64,000 nucleotides of DNA from Aldehydirespirator sp965203635 (GTDB taxonomy: Bacteria; Actinomycetota; Acidimicrobiia; Acidimicrobiales; Aldehydirespiratoraceae), in assembly GCA_965203635.1 (NCBI GenBank), contig OZ241903.1, forward strand, positions 2,046,001 through 2,110,000, in the 5' to 3' direction. How positions within the stretch are numbered: position 1 is the stretch's first letter; each line of letters begins with the position of its first letter. Under the pieces are notes generated by a model. It was given only the letters and a program-made list of their open reading frames with translations, did no database searches and was not told where the DNA came from. This document shows positions 32,660 through 40,891 of the stretch, one piece after another. Position numbers and translations under genes: made by a program.

Positions 32660-33760
32660 TCAGTCCGCTCGGCTGTGTGCGTGCAGTGGCGCGTAGAAGG
32701 CGCGGTTGGAGGCCAGCAGGTCGAAGACGGTCTCGTCGCAAGGCGGTAGCTCGAGATCGCAGCGGCCGAGAGGCTCCACCCGTTCGCCCCAGCGCGTCAC
32801 CGTGGACCCCCAGGTGACGCCCCCGCCGAACGCGGTCTGCACCACGATGGAGCCCGGCTGGATCAGCCCGGTGTCGAGGGCGTCGGACAGTGCCATCGGC
32901 ACCGAGGCCGCCGCGGAGTTGCCGTGGGTGGCGATGTTGAGCATCACAAGGTCGGGGTCGAGGCCCAGCCGCCGGCCCGCGGCGGTGATGATCCGCTCGT
33001 TGGCCTGGTGGGGGATCACCGCATCGACGTCGTCGAGGGCGAGCCCGGCCCGGTCCACCGCCCGGCGCACCGACCTCTCGATGCCCTGCACCGCAATCTT
33101 GAACACGGCCCGGCCGTCGAAGTGCAGGCGATGCTTGAACGGGTCGCGGAACGAGCTCAACCGGCCCCTGGTGCCGAGAGTGGGGAACACCATTGTGCGA
33201 CCGGCCACGCCGTCGGCGCCCAGGTCGATGCCCAGCACACCGTCGCCGTCCGCCGACGGCTCGAGCACGGCGGCGCCCGCGCCGTCCCCGAAGAGGATGC
33301 ACGTCGCCCGGTCCCAGTAGTCCATCACCCAGTGCAGCTTCTCGGCCCCGATGAGCAGCACCCGCTCGGCCAACCCCCCGGTGATCATCGACGACGCGGT
33401 GGCCGTGCCGTAGATCCACCCGCTGCACGCCGCGTTCAGGTCGAACGCGGCCGCGTTGACCGCCCCGAGGCGCTCCTGCAGAACGCAGGCGTTGCTCGGG
33501 CAGGTGATCTCGGGAGTGACCGTGGCCAAGATCAGCATGTCTATGTCGGTGGCCTCCTGGCCCGCCGCGGCCAGGGCCCGCCGGGCGGCCACCTCGGCGA
33601 GATCGGTGGTCTCCACATGGGAGATGCCCCGCTCGTGGATGCCGGTGCGTTCCACGATCCAGTCGTTGTCGGTGTCGACCAGCTCTTCAAGGTCGGCATT
33701 GGTGAGCTTCACCGGGGGCACGCACTTGCCCCAGCCCGTGAACGTGGCCCGTACCGCCAT
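32660..33760 (-). CDS. 3-oxoacyl-ACP synthase III family protein (FabH-like), C-terminally extended
   Basis: A 366-residue thiolase-fold condensing enzyme. The Cys-His-Asn triad is in NAACSGWIYG (Cys), IPHQANERI (His) and IATHGNSAAAS (Asn). TDNDWIVERTGIHERGI is the FabH N-terminal block. It would start fatty-acid synthesis from acetyl-CoA and malonyl-ACP or make another ketoacyl product. The normal fold ends near GGGVTWGSTVTRW (~325); about 40 further residues (ELPPCDETVFDLLASNRAFYAPLHA) are extra. No other fab gene is beside it; the M20 hydrolase ends 8 nt upstream in the same direction. Confidence 0.88.
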   Translation of the reverse strand: MAVRATFTGWGKCVPPVKLTNADLEELVDTDNDWIVERTGIHERGISHVETTDLAEVAARRALAAAGQEATDIDMLILATVTPEITCPSNACVLQERLGAVNAAAFDLNAACSGWIYGTATASSMITGGLAERVLLIGAEKLHWVMDYWDRATCILFGDGAGAAVLEPSADGDGVLGIDLGADGVAGRTMVFPTLGTRGRLSSFRDPFKHRLHFDGRAVFKIAVQGIERSVRRAVDRAGLALDDVDAVIPHQANERIITAAGRRLGLDPDLVMLNIATHGNSAAASVPMALSDALDTGLIQPGSIVVQTAFGGGVTWGSTVTRWGERVEPLGRCDLELPPCDETVFDLLASNRAFYAPLHAHSRAD

Positions 33761-33768
33761 CGCCGGCC

Positions 33769-35025
33769 TCAGACTCCCTCGGTGGCCAGAGTGACCACGG
33801 TGTTGAGCAGGACGTTGGCTCCGGCAATGAGATCGTCGGGCTCGGTGTACTCGGCTGGATTGTGGCTGATGCCCTTCACGCTGGGCACGAACACCATTCC
33901 CGCCGGGCACACGCCGGCCAGAATCTGGGCGTCGTGTCCCGCTCCCGAGGGCATCCGCCGCACCGACAGCCCCAACGCCGAGGCGTTGGACTCGACCAGC
34001 TCCACGACCCGGGGATCGAACACCACCGGCTCGAAGCGGGCCACCCACTTGGTGTCGATCTCGACATCCTCGGAATCGGCCACCCGCCTGACCTCGGCCA
34101 GCAGGCGCCGCTCGGCCGACTGCAGATCGTCGTCGTCGGTGTTGCGCAGGTCGATGATCAGCTGGGCCCGGGCGGCCACCACGTTCACAAGGTCGGGGTG
34201 CAGTCTCAGGGCCCCGACCGTTCCCACCTGGGTGCCGCCCATCTCGTCGGCGATGCGCCGCACGGCCACCACCAGCTCGCCCGCGGCCAGACCCGCGTCG
34301 CGCCGCATGCTCATCGGGGTGGTGCCCGCGTGGTTCGACTGGCCGGTGATGTTCACCTCGGTCCACGAGATGCCCTGGACGCCCGTGACCGCTCCGATGC
34401 GCATGCCGTCGCGCTCCAGCACCGGCCCCTGCTCTATGTGGAGCTCCACGAAGGCGTAGGGAGCCGGTCCCGGGCACGGAGTCGGGCCGCGGTAGCCGAT
34501 GCGGTCCAGCTCGTCGCCGACCGACACCCCGTCGGCGTCGGTGGTCGACATGGCCTCCTCGGTGGTGAGCCCTCCCGTGTAGCAGAGGCTGCCCATCATG
34601 TCGGGCGGGAACCGGGAGCCCTCCTCGTTGGTGAAGAACGCCGCGGCCAGCGGGCGCTCGAGGTCGATGCCGCTCTCGATCGCGGTCTCGATCACCTCCA
34701 GCGCGGCCAGCACTCCAAGATTGCCGTCGTACTTGCCGCCGGTGGCGACGGTGTCGATGTGGGAGCCCATCATCACCGGCGGGCCGTGGCCGGTGTCGGG
34801 CTGGATGGCCACCACGTTCCCGATGGTGTCGATGCTCACTTCGAGGCCGAGGTCGCGCATCCATGTGACCACCAGGTCACGGCCCTCCTTGTCGGCGTCG
34901 GTCAGCGCGAGGCGATTGTTGCCCCCTCCGGGGATCGGGCCTATCTCGGCCAGGTCCCACAGCCGTTTCAGCAGCCGCCGGCCGTTGACCTCCAGGAGCT
35001 GTCGATCTCCGCCGGAACCGGCCAT
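33769..35025 (-). CDS. M20 zinc hydrolase, N-carbamoyl amino-acid/allantoate amidohydrolase type
   Basis: A 418-residue dinuclear zinc peptidase-fold hydrolase. GSHIDTVATGGKYDGNLG carries the first His and Asp, TNEEGSRFPPDMMGS the catalytic Glu and ligand, FVELHIEQGPVLE a His ligand, and GAGHDAQILA the last. That set is typical of carbamoylases (HyuC/AmaB) and allantoate amidohydrolase, not of carboxypeptidases. It would remove a carbamoyl or amide group, releasing ammonia and CO2. Neighbours RidA, AtzG-like protein and amidase are compatible with amide or ureide breakdown; the precise substrate is unknown. Confidence 0.9.
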   Translation of the reverse strand: MAGSGGDRQLLEVNGRRLLKRLWDLAEIGPIPGGGNNRLALTDADKEGRDLVVTWMRDLGLEVSIDTIGNVVAIQPDTGHGPPVMMGSHIDTVATGGKYDGNLGVLAALEVIETAIESGIDLERPLAAAFFTNEEGSRFPPDMMGSLCYTGGLTTEEAMSTTDADGVSVGDELDRIGYRGPTPCPGPAPYAFVELHIEQGPVLERDGMRIGAVTGVQGISWTEVNITGQSNHAGTTPMSMRRDAGLAAGELVVAVRRIADEMGGTQVGTVGALRLHPDLVNVVAARAQLIIDLRNTDDDDLQSAERRLLAEVRRVADSEDVEIDTKWVARFEPVVFDPRVVELVESNASALGLSVRRMPSGAGHDAQILAGVCPAGMVFVPSVKGISHNPAEYTEPDDLIAGANVLLNTVVTLATEGV

Positions 35026-35075
35026 GGCGGGCGAGGCTAGTCGGGACTCGGGTATTCAGTGACCCTGCCAGGGTG

Positions 35076-35897
35076 CTACTCGGCCAGGAAGTCCAGGATC
35101 ACGGCCAGCGACTCGTCCTGCTGCTCGATGTAGTGCCCGTGGCCGCTGCCCTCGAAGACGACCAGCCGGGCGTCGGGCAGGTTCTCGGCGACGTACCGGG
35201 CGCCGGCCCCGCCCGGACCCGCGTCCAGCGGGGTGAGCACGTCCTCCGACCCCACCATCACCAGCGTCGGCGCGGTCACGTCGCCCAGCCGGGCGGTCAC
35301 GTCGGTGTCGATCATGGCCTGGCAGGCATCGATGAACACCTCGGTGCCCACGTTGCGGGCGATGACCTCCTGCATCAGGTCCAGGCCTTGGTCGCCGCCA
35401 TCGGGCCCGTCGAGGTAGGCGCGCGAGAAGGCGTGGGTGAGCATCTGCTCGGCCAGCTCCCGCGACGCCACCCCGTAGGCCCGGGCCAAGCTCTGCCAGA
35501 TCCGGAACTGGAGCACTCCCATGCGGTCGCACCGGCCCACCGCCCCCGCCCCGAGCAGCAGCTTGTCGACCTTGTCGGGATAGCGGGCCGCGAAGTTGAC
35601 GGCGATGAAGCTGCCCATCGACCCGCCGTGGATGTGGGCCCGCTCCAGCCCCAGCGCGGCCATGAGCCCGGCCAGATCGTCGCTCCACGTGTCGAGCGTG
35701 TAGCGCTGAGCGGGGCGATCACTGCTGCCGTAGCCCCGGTGGTCGTAGTCGAGCACCCGGTAGTGCTGCGACAGGCCGGGCGTGATGGTGGCGTACCCCT
35801 CATGGGCGCTGACGGCGCCGCCAATCTGAACGACGGTGGAGCCCTCGCCGGTGAACTGGTACCAGAGGTCGACCCCGTTGACTCTTACCTTCGACAT
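35076..35897 (-). CDS. Alpha/beta hydrolase
   Basis: A 273-residue alpha/beta hydrolase. It has DYDHRGYGSSDRPAQRYTL, the nucleophile GGSMGSFIAV (Ser ~95) and a C-terminal VFEGSGHGHYIE with the catalytic His. The acid is probably the Asp in GSEDVLTPLDA. The subtype is close to 3-oxoadipate enol-lactone hydrolase and similar enzymes, but the substrate is unknown. It is divergent from RidA and lies 50 nt upstream of the M20 hydrolase on the same strand. Confidence 0.88.
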   Translation of the reverse strand: MSKVRVNGVDLWYQFTGEGSTVVQIGGAVSAHEGYATITPGLSQHYRVLDYDHRGYGSSDRPAQRYTLDTWSDDLAGLMAALGLERAHIHGGSMGSFIAVNFAARYPDKVDKLLLGAGAVGRCDRMGVLQFRIWQSLARAYGVASRELAEQMLTHAFSRAYLDGPDGGDQGLDLMQEVIARNVGTEVFIDACQAMIDTDVTARLGDVTAPTLVMVGSEDVLTPLDAGPGGAGARYVAENLPDARLVVFEGSGHGHYIEQQDESLAVILDFLAE

Positions 35898-35966
35898 TGG
35901 CGTACCTTCACTTTCGCGGGAGATCGCGGGGCCCGGCCGGGTGCGGATGCGGGCTGGGCGGGAGCC

Positions 35967-35972
35967 TATATT
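35967..35972 (+). promoter_or_regulatory. -10 TATATT giving a leaderless RidA start
   Basis: TATATT ends 8 nt before the ATG at 35981 and is the best -10 match among the similar sites in this window. Confidence 0.55.
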
Positions 35973-35980
35973 GACCGCCG

Positions 35981-36382
35981 ATGCCGCTGGAACCCGTAGT
36001 GGACGTGCCCGGGCTGTGCCCGCCGCCGGAGCCGTACTCCTACGCGGTGCGGGCTGGCGACACCCTCTACCTGGCCGGCCAGGTCGCCCTCGACGAGGCT
36101 GGCGAAGTGGTGGGGACCACCGTCACCGAACAGGCCCGGCAAGTATGGGACAACATCGCCAGCGTCCTGGCCGCGTCGGGCAGCTCGATCGCCGACGTGG
36201 TCAAGGTCACCTACTTCATGCAGGACGTGCGCGAGATCGCGGAGGAGATCGAGGTTCGCCGCGAGGTGTTCGCGGGCCGCTCCTTCCCGGCCGTCACGGC
36301 GTGCCAGGCCGCCGCTCTCGGCCTGCCCGGACTGAAGATGGAGGTCGACGTGATCGCCGTGATCGGAGCGGGCAGTGGATAG
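35981..36382 (+). CDS. RidA/YjgF-type enamine/imine deaminase
   Basis: A 133-residue RidA-fold protein: YAVRAGDTLYLAGQVALDEAGEVVG, VWDNIASVLAASGSSIADVVKVTYFMQD, and FPAVTACQAAALGLPGLKMEVDVIAV. The usual RidA active-site Arg in the final block is replaced here (TACQAAALGLPG in place of R..V....L), so full deaminase activity is uncertain; it may belong to a RutC-like or other subgroup. Its last 8 bases overlap the start of the small AtzG-like gene, and an amidase gene follows. Confidence 0.82.
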   Translation: MPLEPVVDVPGLCPPPEPYSYAVRAGDTLYLAGQVALDEAGEVVGTTVTEQARQVWDNIASVLAASGSSIADVVKVTYFMQDVREIAEEIEVRREVFAGRSFPAVTACQAAALGLPGLKMEVDVIAVIGAGSG

Positions 36383-36608
36383 GGACGGCGGACTCGACCC
36401 GGTCGCGCTGGTGGCCGCTCGCATGGTGGCCCTCGGACTCGACTGCGAGGTGATCGATCCAGCGGCGACCCATGCCGATCTCACCGATCGCGTCGCTCAG
36501 AGTGCGACCCTCGACGCCCTGCTCTCGGCCAGCAGCGGCCCGGACCCGACCGCCTTCGATCCGAGCTGGCCCCCCACCGACGGCGCCGGCGACGATCCAT
36601 CGACCTAG
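36375..36608 (+). CDS. Small GatC/AtzG-like protein preceding an amidase
   Basis: A 77-residue protein beginning at a GTG that overlaps the RidA stop. The helical N-terminus (LDPVALVAARMVALGLDCEVI, THADLTDRVAQSATLDALL) and Asp/Pro-rich tail resemble the small GatC-like (DUF4089) partners encoded just before amidases, such as AtzG before AtzE. Such partners wrap around and stabilise the amidase. Only two bases separate its stop from the amidase start. Family assignment is inference from size, position and shape. Confidence 0.55.
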   Translation: MDRDGGLDPVALVAARMVALGLDCEVIDPAATHADLTDRVAQSATLDALLSASSGPDPTAFDPSWPPTDGAGDDPST

Positions 36609-36610
36609 CC

Positions 36611-38041
36611 GTGACGGCGACCCCCGAGGCGACGGCCACCATTCCGGGCGCGGCGGCCGCGCTGCGCTCGGGCCGTACGACCAGCCGTAAACTCACCGAA
36701 GCGAGCCTGGCCGCCGCCACCGCGCTCGACGGTGAGCTGGCCGCCTTCGTGGCCCTCGATCCCGACGGCGCCCTCGAAGCGGCCGACGCCGCCGACGCCG
36801 CCATCGCGGCGGGCCGCGACCTCGGGCCCCTGATGGGCGTGCCGGTGGCGATCAAGGACATCGTCGACGTGGCCGGCCTGCCCACGAGATGCGGCTCGCC
36901 CGCCTACCCGGCGACGCCGGCCGCGACCGACGCCACGCTGGTGCGGCGCCTGCGCCGCGGCGGCGCGGTCATCGTGGGCAAGACGACCACCCACGAGCTG
37001 GCCTGCGGCGTCTACAGCCCGCCGGTCTCCAATCCCTGGGACCTGGACCGGATCCCCGGCGGGTCCAGCGGCGGCTCGGGCGCCGCGGTCGCGGCCGGGA
37101 TCGTGCCCATGGCCATCGGCAGCGACACCGGTGGCTCGATCCGCATCCCTGCCTCGCTGTGCGGAACGGTGGGGCTGAAAGCCACGTACGGGCGGGTGTC
37201 CCGCGCCGGGGTGGCCGCGCTGGCGTGGTCGCTCGACCACCTCGGCCCCCTGACCGCCACCGTCGAAGGCTGTGCCGCCAGCCTGGAGGTTCTCGCCGGA
37301 CCCGACCCCCTGGACCCCTCGGCCTCGTCGAGGCCCGTGCCCCATTACACCAGCGGCCTGGACCGGGGTGTCGACGGGCTGCGGATCGGCGTGCTCGGCG
37401 GTGCCCCGCTCGAACCCATGCAACCCGACGTGGCCGAGACCTTCGCGGCCTCCGCTGAGCTGCTCGGCGGCCAGGGCGCGGCCATGGTCGGCGTGGAGGT
37501 TCCCGAACTGGAGCACGGCCTGGCCGCGGAGTTCGGGATCGTCGCCCCCGAGGCCGGCGCGTACCACCGGGAGCTGGTGCGCCGCCGACCCGACCGGATC
37601 GACCCCGGCATCCGCACCCTGCTGGTGGCGGGCCTGATGCTGGAGCCCGAGCATTACTTCAAGGCGCTGGCGGCCCGCCGAGCCATCGCTGAGGCCCTGC
37701 GGGCGGCCTTCGTCCGCAACCGGCTCGACGCGCTGCTCACGCCGACCCTCCCGGCCACCGCCGCGCCCAAGGACGCGGTTGATTTCTGGTTCGGGGACTC
37801 CGCCGAGCCGGTGACGCTGGCCTACGTGCGCACCACGGGCCCGTTCAACCTGTCCGGGCTGCCCGCCCTGTCGGTGCCGGCCGGCTTCGACCGCGACGGC
37901 CTGCCCATCGGACTGCAGATCGCGGCCCCGCCGTTCGACGAGGAGACCGCGCTGCAAGTCGGCGCTAGTTTCGAATCGGTGGCCGCGGTGTCAGAGAGGC
38001 GACCACCGACACACGCAGCCGGCGTCGCCGCTGACGACTGA
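36611..38041 (+). CDS. Amidase-signature hydrolase
   Basis: A 476-residue amidase. The catalytic Lys is in MGVPVAIKDIVDVAG, and the Ser-cisSer-Lys pair in the Gly/Ser-rich block IPGGSSGGSGAAVAAG and GSDTGGSIRIPASLC. The C-terminal half (PFNLSGLPALSVPAGFDRDGLPIGLQI) is standard. The start is GTG at 36611. Substrates for this family are very broad (amides, carbamates, aminoacyl-tRNA). With the GatC/AtzG-like protein in front it may act on a small ureide or amide, not as GatA, because no gatB follows. Confidence 0.88.
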   Translation: MTATPEATATIPGAAAALRSGRTTSRKLTEASLAAATALDGELAAFVALDPDGALEAADAADAAIAAGRDLGPLMGVPVAIKDIVDVAGLPTRCGSPAYPATPAATDATLVRRLRRGGAVIVGKTTTHELACGVYSPPVSNPWDLDRIPGGSSGGSGAAVAAGIVPMAIGSDTGGSIRIPASLCGTVGLKATYGRVSRAGVAALAWSLDHLGPLTATVEGCAASLEVLAGPDPLDPSASSRPVPHYTSGLDRGVDGLRIGVLGGAPLEPMQPDVAETFAASAELLGGQGAAMVGVEVPELEHGLAAEFGIVAPEAGAYHRELVRRRPDRIDPGIRTLLVAGLMLEPEHYFKALAARRAIAEALRAAFVRNRLDALLTPTLPATAAPKDAVDFWFGDSAEPVTLAYVRTTGPFNLSGLPALSVPAGFDRDGLPIGLQIAAPPFDEETALQVGASFESVAAVSERRPPTHAAGVAADD

Positions 38042-38065
38042 GCCGAGAACCGTGGGAGTGCCCAG

Positions 38066-38896
38066 ATGACATTCGCCCAACTGCCCACCGGGATCGAGAT
38101 GTACTACGAGATCGAGGGATCGGGCGACCCGCTGCTGCTCATAATGGGAACCAGCGCCGACCACACGACATGGGCCGCCCAGGTGGAGGCGTACCGGGAC
38201 CACTACACGGTCATCACCTATGACAATCGGGGCACGGGCCAGTCCACCCATCCGGAGGACGTGAGCGACTACTCGATGCGCATCCTCGCCGACGATGCCG
38301 CCGCTCTCCTCGACTGGATCGGGGTGGAGCGGGCCCACGTCTCGGGCCTGTCGTTGGGCTCGGCCACCGCCCAGGAGCTGGCCGTGAACCACCCGGCCAA
38401 GGTGGCCACCCTCCAGTTGCACTGCACCTGGGGCCGCTCGGACGAGTGGTTCATCCGCATGATCGAGACCCTTGAGATGCACATACTCCACGACGACCCC
38501 GCCGGCTACATACGCACCGGCCTGCTGTGGGTGGCCAGTCCGACCTTCATCAACGACCAGCCTGACGATGTGGAGGCCTTCGAGCGCGGCTTCATCATCG
38601 ACAATCCCCATCCCCCGTCCAAGGCCGGGATGCTCGGCCACTTCCACGCCGACAAGACCCACGACACGCTCGACCGCCTCGGCTCGATCAAGGTACCCAC
38701 CCTGATCACCTCGGGAGAGGTGGATTGGCAGGTGCCGACCCGCTACGGGCTGGTAGTGCAGCGAGCGATCGAGGGCTCGACGATGCACGTCTTCTGTGGC
38801 CCCCACTCCAGCCACATCGCCTTCCACGAGATGGTCGACGAGTGGAACGCCTTCACCCTCGGCTGGCTCAACCGCCAGGCCCGCATCACCGGCTGA
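38066..38896 (+). CDS. Alpha/beta hydrolase
   Basis: A 276-residue alpha/beta hydrolase: oxyanion LLLIMGTSADHTTW, TYDNRGTGQSTHPEDVSDYSM, nucleophile elbow GLSLGSATAQELA (Ser ~95), acid in SGEVDWQVPT and His in CGPHSSHIAFHE. A GGGAG site precedes the ATG. It follows the amidase by 24 nt and is the last gene of this plus-strand group. A copy of the dispersed repeat in minus orientation fills the next 105 bp before tlyA. Confidence 0.87.
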   Translation: MTFAQLPTGIEMYYEIEGSGDPLLLIMGTSADHTTWAAQVEAYRDHYTVITYDNRGTGQSTHPEDVSDYSMRILADDAAALLDWIGVERAHVSGLSLGSATAQELAVNHPAKVATLQLHCTWGRSDEWFIRMIETLEMHILHDDPAGYIRTGLLWVASPTFINDQPDDVEAFERGFIIDNPHPPSKAGMLGHFHADKTHDTLDRLGSIKVPTLITSGEVDWQVPTRYGLVVQRAIEGSTMHVFCGPHSSHIAFHEMVDEWNAFTLGWLNRQARITG

Positions 38897-38940
38897 GCCA
38901 AGAGAGTGCGAGTAGGTGATATCGCCTCGCAGTGCAGCGT

Positions 38941-39045
38941 GGCGTTTCCCGCTCTTGTTCGCTGCGCTCACGGGCCGCTCGGGCCACGGCCTCGCTGAGC
39001 GCCTGGCCAGAATCCGCAGGGATCGCTCTTTGCCCGCTCGGCCTC
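38941..39045 (-). repeat. Dispersed repeat, copy F, opposite to its neighbours
   Basis: Minus-strand GGAGGCCGAGCGGG, a longer variable segment (~30 nt), then GCGAGGCCGTGGCCCGAGC core and AACAAGAGCGGGAAACGCC. Both flanking genes are on the plus strand, so here the element does not follow a stop in its own direction. Confidence 0.88.
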
Positions 39046-39058
39046 CGGGCCTGCCGTC

Positions 39059-39874
39059 ATGACGCCCCGGCGCCGCCGGCTCGACACCGAGCTGCTGCGG
39101 CGGGGCTTGGCTGCGAGCCGCAGCGAGGCCCAGAGGCTGATCGTCCAGGGGCGGGTGACCGTGAGTGGCGCGCCCGCGGCCAAGGCTTCGCGCCTGGTCG
39201 ACCCGGGCGAGCCGGTGGTAGTGGCGGGCGACCCGCCCCGCTACGTGTCCCGGGGCGGGCACAAGCTCGAGGCCGCGCTGGCCGGCTTCGGCATCGCCGC
39301 AGCCGGTTGCCGGGCGATCGACGTCGGCGCGTCGACCGGCGGGTTCACCGACTGCCTGCTGCAGCACGGTGCCGCCGCGGTGGTAGCCATCGATGTGGGC
39401 CGCAACCAGCTGCACGAGCGCTTGCGGGACGACCCGAGGGTGGCGTCGTTCGAGCGCACCGATGTCCGCAGCGTCACCACCGGCGCTGTCGGCGGGCCGG
39501 CGGAGATCGTGGTGGCCGACGTCTCGTTCATCTCGCTGCGTCTGGTCGCCGCCGATCTCTGCCGGCTGGCGACTGCCGACATCGTCGTGTTGGTGAAGCC
39601 TCAGTTCGAGGCGGGCCGGGCCGAAGCCGACCGCGGCCGGGGCGTGATCCGTGACCCCGAAGTGTGGCGTCGGGCGCTGCTCGGAGTTTGCCGCGCCGTT
39701 GTGGGCGCCGGAGGGGCCATCATGGGGGTCATGGTCTCGCCTCTGACCGGCGCCGAGGGCAACGTGGAGTTCCTGCTGCACGCCGATGTGCGCCCGGACA
39801 CCCAGGGTCTGGCCGGGCTCGACGCGGCCGTCGACCGAGCCGTAGCCGACGCGATTCGGGTCGCGGGGGTCTGA
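39059..39874 (+). CDS. tlyA: 16S/23S rRNA 2'-O-methyltransferase TlyA (hemolysin A homologue)
   Basis: A 271-residue protein with an N-terminal S4 RNA-binding domain (RLDTELLRRGLAASRSEAQRLIVQGRVTV) and an FtsJ-type SAM domain: VGASTGGFTDCLLQ, DVSFISLRL and VLVKPQFEAG. It methylates ribosomal RNA; in mycobacteria this matters for capreomycin sensitivity. It is followed by nadK as in other actinobacteria. Confidence 0.93.
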   Translation: MTPRRRRLDTELLRRGLAASRSEAQRLIVQGRVTVSGAPAAKASRLVDPGEPVVVAGDPPRYVSRGGHKLEAALAGFGIAAAGCRAIDVGASTGGFTDCLLQHGAAAVVAIDVGRNQLHERLRDDPRVASFERTDVRSVTTGAVGGPAEIVVADVSFISLRLVAADLCRLATADIVVLVKPQFEAGRAEADRGRGVIRDPEVWRRALLGVCRAVVGAGGAIMGVMVSPLTGAEGNVEFLLHADVRPDTQGLAGLDAAVDRAVADAIRVAGV

Positions 39875-39879
39875 GATCG

Positions 39880-40737
39880 ATGGCGGTCGTCGGTCTGATC
39901 GTGCACCAGGGCCGTCCGGAGGCTGCCGCCGCGGCTCGTGACCTCTCCGTGTGGCTCGCCTCGCAGGGTCATCAGGCCTGCATGCCACCCGAGGAAGCGG
40001 CCGCCACATCCTGTCCCGACCTGCAGGTCGATCCGGCGCAGTTCGCGGCTGGCCTTGACGCGGTGGTGACCCTCGGCGGGGACGGTTCGATCCTGCGCGC
40101 CGTCGAGCTCGTCGGCGAGTCGGGCGTTCCGATTCTCGGCGTCAACTTCGGCCGGATGGCCTACCTCACCGAAGTGGCGCCGGCTGACGCACACACGGCC
40201 ATCGACCGGGTATTGGCCGGCGACCACCGTGTCTCCGAGCGGATGCTGCTCACAGTGGAGTTCGATGCCGGCGGCGGGCAGGGCCGGCAGCGGAGAGTCG
40301 CTTTGAACGAAGCGGTCGTGGAACGGCCCGCGGCCTCCTATGCACTGCGCCTGGGCGTGTCGTTCAACGGCGAGCAGTTCACCACCTACGCGGCCGACGG
40401 CCTCATCGTGTCGACGCCGACCGGATCCACCGCTTACTCGCTGTCCGCCGGAGGCCCCGTCATCGATCCCACCCATCGGGCCCTGCTGCTCACCCCGGTC
40501 TCGCCCCACATGCTCTTCGACCGGTCCGTGATGGTTGCTCCTGAGACGCAGCTGCAACTCGAGGTCCTCTCGGATCGGGGAGCGGTGCTGTCGGTGGACG
40601 GCCGCCGGCTGGCGGAACTGAATCAACACGACGAGGTGGTCTGCTCCGCGTCGCGGAACCCGGCTCGTCTGGTGACTTTCGGGACTCGCAAGTTCCATCA
40701 GGTGCTCAAGACGAAGTTCGGGCTCAATGACCGCTGA
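39880..40737 (+). CDS. nadK: NAD kinase
   Basis: Phosphorylates NAD to NADP using ATP or polyphosphate. The 285-residue protein has LGGDGSILRAVEL, VNFGRMAYLTEV, VALNEAVVERP and TPTGSTAYSLSAGGPVIDP, all typical. The ATG at 39880 is five bases after the tlyA stop. In many actinobacteria recN is next; here the space to pyrG contains only a dispersed-repeat copy. Confidence 0.94.
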   Translation: MAVVGLIVHQGRPEAAAAARDLSVWLASQGHQACMPPEEAAATSCPDLQVDPAQFAAGLDAVVTLGGDGSILRAVELVGESGVPILGVNFGRMAYLTEVAPADAHTAIDRVLAGDHRVSERMLLTVEFDAGGGQGRQRRVALNEAVVERPAASYALRLGVSFNGEQFTTYAADGLIVSTPTGSTAYSLSAGGPVIDPTHRALLLTPVSPHMLFDRSVMVAPETQLQLEVLSDRGAVLSVDGRRLAELNQHDEVVCSASRNPARLVTFGTRKFHQVLKTKFGLNDR

Positions 40738-40752
40738 CGTCGGTGGCGAAAC

Positions 40753-40842
40753 GGAGGCCGAGCGGGTACACGGGCGAGTCCGGTTCATACGGGCGAGGCC
40801 GTGGCCCGAGCGGCCCGTGAGCGCAGCGAACAAGAGCGGAAC
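40753..40842 (+). repeat. Dispersed repeat, copy D, after nadK
   Basis: GGAGGCCGAGCGGGTAC, variable segment, TTCATACGGGCGAGGCC, core and AACAAGAGCGGA. Begins 15 nt after the nadK stop and ends 35 nt before the pyrG -10 site. Confidence 0.9.
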
Positions 40843-40876
40843 ACGGAGCGTCCGCCGGGTTCCTTCCCTCTCGCGG

Positions 40877-40882
40877 TAGGGT
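40877..40882 (+). promoter_or_regulatory. -10-like TAGGGT before pyrG
   Basis: TAGGGT ends 9 nt before the pyrG ATG at 40892. No G-run/pausing attenuator of the low-GC Gram-positive type is visible. Confidence 0.4.
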
Positions 40883-40891
40883 GAGATCCCG

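Noticed and set aside
36375..38041. GatCA of the tRNA-dependent amidotransferase
   Set aside because: No gatB follows, the small protein is only GatC-like in shape, and neighbours are catabolic genes.
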